Assembly: GCA_020350845.1 (NCBI GenBank)
Contig: CP070725.1
Location: 588,070 to 593,247, forward strand
Direction: 5' to 3'
Source of the DNA: Candidatus Bipolaricaulota bacterium
Lineage (GTDB): Bacteria > Bipolaricaulota > Bipolaricaulia > UBA7950 > UBA9294
DNA: 5,178 nt
Made by a program: the position numbers and the translations under genes. The notes under the pieces are model-generated. The model saw nothing but the letters and a program-made list of their open reading frames with translations. It did no database searches and was not told where the DNA came from. Shown here piece after piece: positions 1-5,178 of this stretch; the first letter of the stretch is position 1; each line of letters opens with the position of its first letter.

Positions 1-1499
1 AGCAGGAAGCGGGGATCGGGCACGACGACGCCGTCGAAGCTCGATGTGCCGTTGGTCACGACGACGATCGGTCGATCGAGATCGAACATTGCCGCGGAGA
101 TGAGAAGGGTGTAGCGAGCGACATGGCGCGCCGCGACCTCGATCCTGTTGTCGTTCGCGGAGACCTCGATCGTCGCCGTCTCGCCCGGCCGACGGTAGAC
201 CGGATCGAGCCCCGGGACCTGTCCTTCGAGGACGAGCCGTTCCCCGTCGCGCAGCACCTCGATCGTCAGGCTCTCCCCGGGCTCGACGCCGCGCAGCGCT
301 TCGCGCACGTCGCTCGAGGAGTCGATCGCTCGCTCTCCGATGCGCGTGAGGATGTCGTCGCGACGCACGCCCGCGAGGTGGGCCACAGTCCCGGGAACCA
401 CACCGGCGACGGTCACGCCGGCCTCCGAAGTCGCCCCCACGCCCACCCCGAACTCGAGGGAGCCCTCGAGGCGCCAGAAGTTGACCTCGTCGAACGGCGC
501 GTTGTCTCCCACGTCGCCGATCTCGTCGATCTGCACCCAGTCGCAGCGTCCGACCGCGGGATCGGCGGTTTCCCAGAGGACCCTCGGGCGCGACGGATCG
601 CGCGTCACCGTCCTCAGGAAGGCCGCACTGAACGCCTCTTCCGTCAAGAAGAAGCTGAGGTCGTGACCGACGTCGTAGACCGTCCACCGGATGTCCACGC
701 CGAGCAGGAGCATCTGGTCGATCAGCGGCCGGATCTCCCCGGCGGGGTAGAGGGCATCACGGGCTCCGTTGGTGGCGCGGATCGGGCGGTTGAGGAGGTT
801 GCGCGGGTAGCACGGATAGGGGCCGACGTCAGGGATCGTCGGGTTCCCGTGAAGCGAGATGAACCCCGCCCACGGGGTGGGATCGTGGAACGCCATCCAC
901 AGTGCCCCGCTTCCGCCGTCCGAGAAGCCCGAAAGGAAGACACGGTTCTCATCGATGTTGTAGTTCCGCTTGAGGTACCGGAGCTGGCCGAGGAGGTTCG
1001 CGTGTCCCGCCTCGTTCCACCAGTGGGCCTCGCGATCGCCGTGGGGCATGAGGAGAAGCATCGACTCGCGGGCGGCGGTGTCCTCCCACATCCGACGGCG
1101 CTCGGTGAATGCTCCTACGGCGAATCCCGGTCCGACGACGGCGCCGTGGAGGTCGAAGAGGACGGCGTGCGCCGTCTCCGGATCGTAGCTCTCGGGGACG
1201 TAGAGGTGGAACGGACGGCTGACTCCTTCGACAGCTTCCGGCTCGAGGACGCGCCATCCCCGCGACACGTCGGCGGCATAGGTTCGACCCTCGCGTAGGA
1301 GGCTCGACAGTTCCTCGACGGGAGCGCCGGTGGCGAGGATCTCCTCGATCGCCGCGGCCCGATCCACCTCCGTCGCCGCGCCGAGGAGGCGGTCGACGAG
1401 CTGCGGGAGCCCCGCCGCTTCCGGCCCGGACGAGGAGGTACAGCCGGCGATCGCGGTGAGTACCGCGATGCCGATCGACAGTCGTCGCAGCTGATGCAT
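1..1499 (-). CDS. Lipoprotein esterase (alpha/beta hydrolase) with PDZ domain, 3' end cut off by window
   Basis: Translating the minus strand from the ATG at 1499 gives an open frame of 499 codons to the window edge. Residues 1-20 look like a lipoprotein signal: basic start (LRR), hydrophobic core, and lipobox I-A-G-C with C20, so the protein should be exported and lipid-anchored. Residues about 95-300 form an alpha/beta hydrolase of the PHB-depolymerase/esterase type: oxyanion-side DLHG (116-119), nucleophile elbow GFSDG with S193, probable acid D248 in NGARDALYP, and probable base H279 in YDVGHD. Residues about 347-428 resemble a PDZ domain, with EFGVGV as the carboxylate-binding loop and AGVRRDDILTRIGERAI. 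A beta-rich segment follows (about 440-500). The likely role is hydrolysis of an ester or peptide substrate in the envelope; the substrate is unknown. A GAGAGGAG site lies 7 nt before the ATG. It follows the QueG-like gene by 56 bp, probably in one operon. Hydrolase assignment is firm; esterase versus peptidase is not. Confidence 0.88.
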   Translation of the reverse strand, partial: MHQLRRLSIGIAVLTAIAGCTSSSGPEAAGLPQLVDRLLGAATEVDRAAAIEEILATGAPVEELSSLLREGRTYAADVSRGWRVLEPEAVEGVSRPFHLYVPESYDPETAHAVLFDLHGAVVGPGFAVGAFTERRRMWEDTAARESMLLLMPHGDREAHWWNEAGHANLLGQLRYLKRNYNIDENRVFLSGFSDGGSGALWMAFHDPTPWAGFISLHGNPTIPDVGPYPCYPRNLLNRPIRATNGARDALYPAGEIRPLIDQMLLLGVDIRWTVYDVGHDLSFFLTEEAFSAAFLRTVTRDPSRPRVLWETADPAVGRCDWVQIDEIGDVGDNAPFDEVNFWRLEGSLEFGVGVGATSEAGVTVAGVVPGTVAHLAGVRRDDILTRIGERAIDSSSDVREALRGVEPGESLTIEVLRDGERLVLEGQVPGLDPVYRRPGETATIEVSANDNRIEVAARHVARYTLLISAAMFDLDRPIVVVTNGTSSFDGVVVPDPRFL

Positions 1500-1506
1500 A
1501 GTGTGG

Positions 1507-1514
1507 CTCCTCTC
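1507..1514 (-). promoter_or_regulatory. Ribosome binding site of the lipoprotein esterase gene
   Basis: On the minus strand this reads GAGAGGAG and ends 7 nt before the ATG at 1499. It fixes the start, which also gives a complete lipoprotein signal peptide. Confidence 0.75.
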
Positions 1515-1555
1515 TGGGGCAGATCGGCGTCTCACCGAACGGTGGACGACGGGCG

Positions 1556-2494
1556 TCACGTCGGCGTCTCGTCGCGAAGCAATGCGGTGAGGTTACGGGG
1601 AAGCGTCTCCAGGGCCTCGAGGAGCCCCTGACGACGCAGCGCTTCGCGCAACGTCGGGCTGAGACGGTCTTCCGTCGTGGCGGCGAGCAGTTCCTGCGTC
1701 TGATCCTCGGTGAACGGCTCGCCGGCGTCCCGATCTCGACGCGCCCCGGCGTTGGCGGGACAGACCTCTTGGCAGCGGGCACAACCGAGCAGGCAATGGT
1801 GTGCCGCCGCCGGGATCGAGTCGGGGAACGGAATCTCTCGAGGCTTCTCGTTCCAGAAGGTGAGGCAGCGCTCGGCGTGGACGAGGAACCGGTCGTCATC
1901 GAGCGCCGCGGCCGGGCATGCCGCGACACACGCCCCGCAGCCTGCACAGTGCGCCAGCGTCGCCGGCTCGTCCCACCGCGTCTCCTGGAGTGGGATGTCG
2001 GTGTACAGCGAGATCAGCCGGACGTAGCTCCCGTGCTCGGGAACATAGGTGACGTTGTTGCGACCGTACCGGGCGAGACCGCTTCTTGCGGCGAGAAGCT
2101 TCTTCGGCACCGGCGCCGACGCGACCTGCCACGGTCCCGCGTCGCGGATCGCCTCGAGGGCACGGGTCTCCGCCTCGCGCCATCCGAGGAACGTCGGTGG
2201 AATCCACGTCTCCACCGTCTCGCGGTGCCACGTGAAGCGCAGACGGGTCCAGGGGTCGGGGACTGCGAGGATGAGCAGGGTAGGCATCTCCTCGGGCGGG
2301 GACGCACAGTGTGCCGCGAACGGCGCGAGGCGCTCCTCGAAGAACGCGTCGTCGAAGGCCCCGTCGCGACGTCTTTCCTCGATCTCCGCCCACAGTTCTT
2401 GTGCCCGTCGCGCGGAGACGGCGCGCCACGCCCAGCCCTCCTGGGCGAGTCGCGTCGCGAGACGCGTCTCCGGTGTGGTCGAGTCGTGGCGCAT
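1556..2494 (-). CDS. QueG-like double [4Fe-4S] cluster protein (epoxyqueuosine reductase-related)
   Basis: The product has 312 residues. It resembles the QueG/COG1600 group of iron-sulfur proteins, whose true QueG members use cobalamin to reduce epoxyqueuosine in tRNA. Visible parts are an N-terminal domain, the segment SAPVPKKLLAARSGLARYGRNN (126-147, the counterpart of DSAPVLEK..A..AGLGW.GK in QueG), then a ferredoxin-like double-cluster domain: C183-C186-C189-C193 (CAGCGACVAACP), C210 (ERCLTFWNEK), and C234-C238-C241-C245 (HHCLLGCARCQEVCP). The C-terminus is a short helical tail. The position of the QueG active-site Asp is A125, and GLGW.GK is replaced by GLARYGRNN, so this is probably a paralog with another, unknown redox role. 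The start at 2494 was chosen because GGAGGAGGAG lies 4 nt upstream; the frame stays open to 2692, but that stretch crosses the likely promoter and the divergent gene. No signal peptide, so cytoplasmic. It is probably cotranscribed with the downstream esterase. Confidence 0.85.
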   Translation of the reverse strand: MRHDSTTPETRLATRLAQEGWAWRAVSARRAQELWAEIEERRRDGAFDDAFFEERLAPFAAHCASPPEEMPTLLILAVPDPWTRLRFTWHRETVETWIPPTFLGWREAETRALEAIRDAGPWQVASAPVPKKLLAARSGLARYGRNNVTYVPEHGSYVRLISLYTDIPLQETRWDEPATLAHCAGCGACVAACPAAALDDDRFLVHAERCLTFWNEKPREIPFPDSIPAAAHHCLLGCARCQEVCPANAGARRDRDAGEPFTEDQTQELLAATTEDRLSPTLREALRRQGLLEALETLPRNLTALLRDETPT

Positions 2495-2498
2495 CGTG

Positions 2499-2508
2499 CT
2501 CCTCCTCC
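2499..2508 (-). promoter_or_regulatory. Strong ribosome binding site of the QueG-like gene
   Basis: The minus strand reads GGAGGAGGAG, followed by CACG and the ATG at 2494. It decides the start against in-frame ATG codons further upstream (2521 and 2692), which lack such a site. Confidence 0.8.
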
Positions 2509-2528
2509 ATCGGGGCGGCATCGTGCGG

Positions 2529-2557
2529 TTGCCGAGAAGCTCGAAACCGGCTATTCT
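2529..2557 (+). promoter_or_regulatory. Candidate sigma70-type promoter for the CGNR regulator gene
   Basis: TTGCCG (2529-2534) and TATTCT (2552-2557) are separated by 17 bp; each matches the sigma70 consensus at 4 of 6 positions. It would start transcripts near 2564 and leave a leader of about 58 nt before the ATG at 2622. It sits at the edge of the only AT-rich patch nearby (about 2551-2582). It is a weak match, read by eye. Confidence 0.4.
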
Positions 2558-2575
2558 TCGTTTGATGGTTATGAG

Positions 2576-2604
2576 AAGATACGAGGTGCGGCGCGGGCTG
2601 TCAA
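2576..2604 (-). promoter_or_regulatory. Probable sigma70-type promoter for the QueG-like/esterase operon
   Basis: On the minus strand a perfect -35 box TTGACA (2604-2599) is followed after exactly 17 bp by TATCTT (2581-2576, 4 of 6 consensus bases). Transcription would start near 2569, about 75 nt before the ATG at 2494. The -35 box lies just 18-23 bp upstream of the divergent regulator's start codon, so a protein bound here could affect both genes. It also argues that the QueG-like protein cannot start at 2692, which is upstream of this promoter. Confidence 0.6.
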
Positions 2605-2621
2605 GGGGGCGTTGAGGAGCC

Positions 2622-3254
2622 ATGGGCGAAGACGATGCTCGCGATGGATTCGCGCGGCTCGGCGGCCACCTGGCACTCGACTTCGCGAACACCGTCGATT
2701 GGCGCCGCAGGGATTGCCCGGTCGAGCTCCTGCCGAGCTACGAGCGGTTTCTCGCCTGGGCGCAGGGGGCGGGGCTTGTCGACGGGCGAGGAGCGGAGGC
2801 GCTGCAACGCCGGGCGAACGAGCGTCCGGTCGAGGCGCGGACCGCGCTCGCGCGAGCGTGGGAGCTGCGGGAGGCGATCTACGGGACGGCGACCGCCGTC
2901 ACCCGTGGGGAGATCCCGCCGCCGGCGGCGCTGGAGACGCTCGGCACGGCGGCGCGCGCTGCTGCACGGCAGCGTGATCTCGTTTATCGCGCGGGTCGGT
3001 TCGACTGGGCGTGGCCCGCACTCACCGCGGATCTCGCCGCCCCGCTGGCACGCACCGCTTCGGAGGCCGTCGCGCTCCTGCTCTCTCCGGACGTCCGTCG
3101 CATCCGGCAGTGCGCCGACGATGCCTGCGGTTGGCTCTTCCTCGACCGCAGCCGCAACCATAGCCGTCGATGGTGCTCGATGAGCGCCTGCGGGAATCGC
3201 GCCAAGGGACGCCGCTTCCGCGCTCGGAGGAGCTCACCGTCGGCGGCAGGCTGA
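2622..3254 (+). CDS. CGNR zinc-finger / ABATE-domain transcriptional regulator
   Basis: The product has 210 residues, a usual length for this family. The N-terminal part (about 8-150) fits the ABATE domain, thought to be a stress- or ligand-sensing module: it opens with GGHLALDFANTVDW (14-27) and has the helical stretch ARAWELREAIY (77-87). The C-terminal part (about 159-202) is the CGNR zinc finger: C164 and C169, WLFLDRSRNHSRRWCSM with C185, then C190-G-N-R193 followed by a basic AKGRRFRARR. The four cysteines should hold one zinc ion, and the basic tail should contact DNA. The ligand and targets are unknown. An in-frame TGA at 2613-2615 excludes any longer start; GAGGAG (2614-2619) is present but only 2 nt from the ATG, so initiation may be weak. 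The gene is divergent from the QueG-like/esterase operon (127 bp apart), the usual layout for a local regulator, and convergent with the AOR gene. Confidence 0.92.
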   Translation: MGEDDARDGFARLGGHLALDFANTVDWRRRDCPVELLPSYERFLAWAQGAGLVDGRGAEALQRRANERPVEARTALARAWELREAIYGTATAVTRGEIPPPAALETLGTAARAAARQRDLVYRAGRFDWAWPALTADLAAPLARTASEAVALLLSPDVRRIRQCADDACGWLFLDRSRNHSRRWCSMSACGNRAKGRRFRARRSSPSAAG

Positions 3255-3266
3255 CCGTACCCGGGG

Positions 3267-5135
3267 CTACCCCTCGAGGATGCCGGACGCCCACCCGAGC
3301 CCGAGCTCGATGAGCTTCGCCCGCGTCGGCGCTCCGGTCGTCGGATCCCATCCCTGGATCTCGTAGTAGACCTCGATCGCCTCGGCCATGTCGGCCGCGG
3401 GGATGCTCCCGGCGTCCTGCCCTTCGACCTGCAGGGGCTCCGTAAACCTCGTGTGGTGCGTGTCGTCCGCCGCTGTCAGCCCCTCGCGGGCGTTGTACAG
3501 CCGCGCGAGGGCGAGGCCGCGCTCGCCGACACGGAGCAGCTCCAGTGCGTTCATCGGCCATCCCGTGACCGCTTGCACGACCTCGACGAGCTCGTCGAGG
3601 CCGAACGGCTGAAACGCGCACAGCCCGATGCAGTTGCTCATCACACGGGCGCGGATGACGGACGCCGCGATGGCGGCCTTCTCCGCTGGGAGGGTATCTC
3701 GCGGCATCGGGTCCACCTGGAAGCCGTAGGCCTGTAGCCGCGCCGTACCGGCGTCGGACTCGAGCCCGGAGTCGTGGAAGTTGTGCATGTGATCCGCGCC
3801 CGTGGGCGACGTCGCGTAGCCGATCCCGAGACCGTACTGGTACCGCGGATCGTGCATCGGGAACTCCTGGCCCTTGGCCTGGACGGCGAAGCGCTCGGTG
3901 TCGCGGCCGACGGCACGCGCCGCGCGCAGCGACCCCTCGGCGAGGGTGTCGCCGAAGCCCTCTCTGCGCGCGATCGCTTCTACCATGGACGTCATCGCTT
4001 CGTGGTCCCCGAAGCGAAGCTCGACGCCCGCGGTGTCCTCCGTCGTGAGGAGCCCGCGCTCGAAGCACTCCATCGCCCAGCCGATCGTGACCCCGGTCGA
4101 GATCGTGTCGAGGCCGTAGGCATTGCACAGCTGATTCGCGTAGCACACCGCCTCGAGGTGATCGACGCCGCAGATCGAGCCGAGCGACGCGAGGCTCTCG
4201 TACTCCGGCCCGCCGTAGGTCGAATCGACCGTGTACTCCCCGTCGGCCTGGACTACGCGCTTGCAACGGATGGGGCAGGCGAAGCAGGTGTCGCGATCGA
4301 CGAGCAGGGACTCCGTCATCGTTCTTCCGTCGATCTTCTCGGCGCCGGCGAAGTTGCCGTCGCGGAAGTTGTGCGTCGGGAGACGGCCGATGGCGTTGAT
4401 CCGAGCGATGCCGCCGCCGGTTCCGTGCTCCTGGAATCCCGCCCATCGCTCCTTGCGATCGGCGACGAACTCCCGCATCCGCCTCGCCTTCTCGTCGTCG
4501 GCGACGGCGACCGAGGCACTGCCGCGGACGGCGACCGCGCGCAGCTTCTTCGACCCCATCACCGCGCCGAGACCGGTCCGCCCCGCGGCGCGGTTGACGT
4601 CGTGCATCACGCACGCGAAGCGCACGAGGTTCTCGCCGGCGACGCCGCACTGCGCGACCCGCACCTTGTCGTCCCCGGCGTCGTCGCGAATCTGCCTTTC
4701 GACCTCCGCCGTCGTCTTCCCCCAGAGGTGCTGCGCATCACGCAGTTCGGCGATGCCGTCCGCGATCCACAGGTACGTGGGAGCCTCGGCGGCGCCGGTG
4801 ATGACGACGGCGTCGAAGCCCGCCCGCTTGAGCTCCGCCCCCCAGTAGCCGCCGACGTCGGCCTCGCCGAACGCGCCGGTGAGCGGGGACTTCGCCCCCA
4901 CCGCGTGCCGGCCGCTCCCGGGGATCGGCGTTCCCGTGGCCACTCCCGTAGCGAAGATCAATGGGTTCTCCGGAGCGAACGGATCGATCCCTCGCGGGCT
5001 CGTCATGAGCTCGTGGGCGATCAGTCCCCAGCCGCCCAGGTAGGCACGGTAGAACCTTTCATCAGGCGACTCCTCCCGCAGGCTTCCGCTCGAGAGATCG
5101 ACGTAGAGAACCTTGCCGCAGATGCCGTCCGCCAC
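3267..5135 (-). CDS. Aldehyde:ferredoxin oxidoreductase family enzyme (tungsten/molybdenum bis-pterin)
   Basis: The product has 622 residues, full length for the AOR family. Known members oxidise aldehydes to acids, or reverse this, passing electrons to ferredoxin through one [4Fe-4S] cluster and a tungsten (rarely molybdenum) bis-pyranopterin. Visible features in order: N-terminal domain opening GKVLYVDLSSG (7-17) and YLGGWGL (32-38); pterin-binding segment GRHAVGAKSPLTGAFGEADV (75-94) and GGYWGAELKRAGFDAVVITG (95-114); GRTGLGAVMGSKKLRAV (185-201); cluster ligands C284-x2-C287-x3-C291 (CFACPIRC); GGPEYESLASLG (308-319); pterin motif NAYGLDT (338-344); GADHMHNF (446-453); and NCIGLC with C506 as fourth cluster ligand. 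All expected ligands are present, so it should be active. Substrate cannot be read from sequence. No signal peptide is seen, so it is cytoplasmic. The start is GTG at 5135 behind AAGGAGGAG. No ferredoxin, MoaD-like or tungstate-transport gene lies in the window. Confidence 0.95.
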   Translation of the reverse strand: MADGICGKVLYVDLSSGSLREESPDERFYRAYLGGWGLIAHELMTSPRGIDPFAPENPLIFATGVATGTPIPGSGRHAVGAKSPLTGAFGEADVGGYWGAELKRAGFDAVVITGAAEAPTYLWIADGIAELRDAQHLWGKTTAEVERQIRDDAGDDKVRVAQCGVAGENLVRFACVMHDVNRAAGRTGLGAVMGSKKLRAVAVRGSASVAVADDEKARRMREFVADRKERWAGFQEHGTGGGIARINAIGRLPTHNFRDGNFAGAEKIDGRTMTESLLVDRDTCFACPIRCKRVVQADGEYTVDSTYGGPEYESLASLGSICGVDHLEAVCYANQLCNAYGLDTISTGVTIGWAMECFERGLLTTEDTAGVELRFGDHEAMTSMVEAIARREGFGDTLAEGSLRAARAVGRDTERFAVQAKGQEFPMHDPRYQYGLGIGYATSPTGADHMHNFHDSGLESDAGTARLQAYGFQVDPMPRDTLPAEKAAIAASVIRARVMSNCIGLCAFQPFGLDELVEVVQAVTGWPMNALELLRVGERGLALARLYNAREGLTAADDTHHTRFTEPLQVEGQDAGSIPAADMAEAIEVYYEIQGWDPTTGAPTRAKLIELGLGWASGILEG

Positions 5136-5137
5136 AG

Positions 5138-5146
5138 CTCCTCCTT
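5138..5146 (-). promoter_or_regulatory. Ribosome binding site supporting the GTG start of the AOR gene
   Basis: The minus strand reads AAGGAGGAG shortly before GTG at 5135 (4 nt after AAGGAGG). The N-terminus it gives, MADGICGKVLYVDLSSG, matches the usual AOR beginning. The remaining bases to the right edge show no promoter, so the gene may be preceded by cotranscribed genes. Confidence 0.75.
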
Positions 5147-5178
5147 CACGTGGTGATGGGTTCGGGGCCTCGGGGCAG

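Noticed and set aside
61..100. Cluster of GATCG/CGATC words as a possible repeat or binding site
   Set aside because: The words are irregularly spaced and explained by Asp and Ile codons (GAT, GAC, ATC) in the coding frame, as elsewhere in this GC-rich gene.
123..1298. Long plus-strand reading frame over the esterase gene
   Set aside because: It is antisense to a minus-strand frame with clear lipobox, hydrolase and PDZ motifs. Its product is Arg/Asp/Val-rich without a recognisable domain, as expected for a shadow frame in GC-rich DNA.
949..1947. Minus-strand frame spanning the esterase start and the end of the QueG-like gene
   Set aside because: It is a different frame of the same strand, overlaps two well-supported genes, and encodes Arg/Pro-rich low-complexity sequence.
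1769..2977. Plus-strand frame of about 400 residues across the QueG-like gene, the control region and part of the regulator gene
   Set aside because: It overlaps two genes with intact zinc or iron-sulfur motifs plus the promoter region, and its product is Arg-rich without recognisable domains.
3263..3273. GGGG-CTA-CCCC hairpin over the AOR stop codon as a terminator
   Set aside because: It has only a 4-bp stem with a 3-nt loop and no T-run on either strand, so it is likely chance in GC-rich DNA.
3022..4650. Minus-strand frame of 542 residues overlapping the AOR and regulator genes
   Set aside because: It is an out-of-frame Arg/Gly-rich product within the AOR gene.
3774..5156. Plus-strand frame of 460 residues opposite the AOR gene
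   Set aside because: The opposite strand encodes a full-length AOR enzyme with all family motifs. This is its antisense shadow.

Overview
The window is GC-rich bacterial DNA with no RNA gene, mobile element, CRISPR array or long repeat that I can see. The genes have clear Shine-Dalgarno sites, one start is GTG, and one product has a bacterial lipobox. The high GC content fills the non-coding frames with long spurious reading frames. I cannot assign a phylum. The tungsten-type aldehyde oxidoreductase and the double [4Fe-4S] protein suggest an organism with anaerobic or low-oxygen metabolism, but this is inference.

Layout: (1) Positions 1-1499, minus strand: the 5' part of a gene for a lipoprotein with an alpha/beta-hydrolase (esterase) domain followed by a PDZ domain. 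It runs off the left edge, so its C-terminus is unseen. (2) Positions 1556-2494, minus strand: a QueG-like protein with two [4Fe-4S] clusters, 56 bp upstream of the esterase and probably in one operon with it. (3) Positions 2495-2621: a divergent control region with a good sigma70-type promoter for the minus-strand operon and a weaker candidate for the plus strand, arranged face to face. (4) Positions 2622-3254, plus strand: a CGNR zinc-finger (ABATE-domain) transcriptional regulator. (5) Positions 3267-5135, minus strand: a complete aldehyde:ferredoxin oxidoreductase (AOR) family enzyme, convergent with the regulator and only 12 bp from it. The last 43 bp hold its ribosome binding site and nothing else recognisable.

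The simplest reading is that the CGNR regulator controls itself and the divergent QueG-like/esterase operon through the shared 127-bp region. The AOR belongs to a separate minus-strand unit whose promoter probably lies beyond the right edge. I find no strong evidence of a wholly new system. The most unusual points are the QueG-like protein lacking the family's active-site Asp, a PDZ domain apparently set within the C-terminal part of an exported esterase, and the overlapping divergent promoters.
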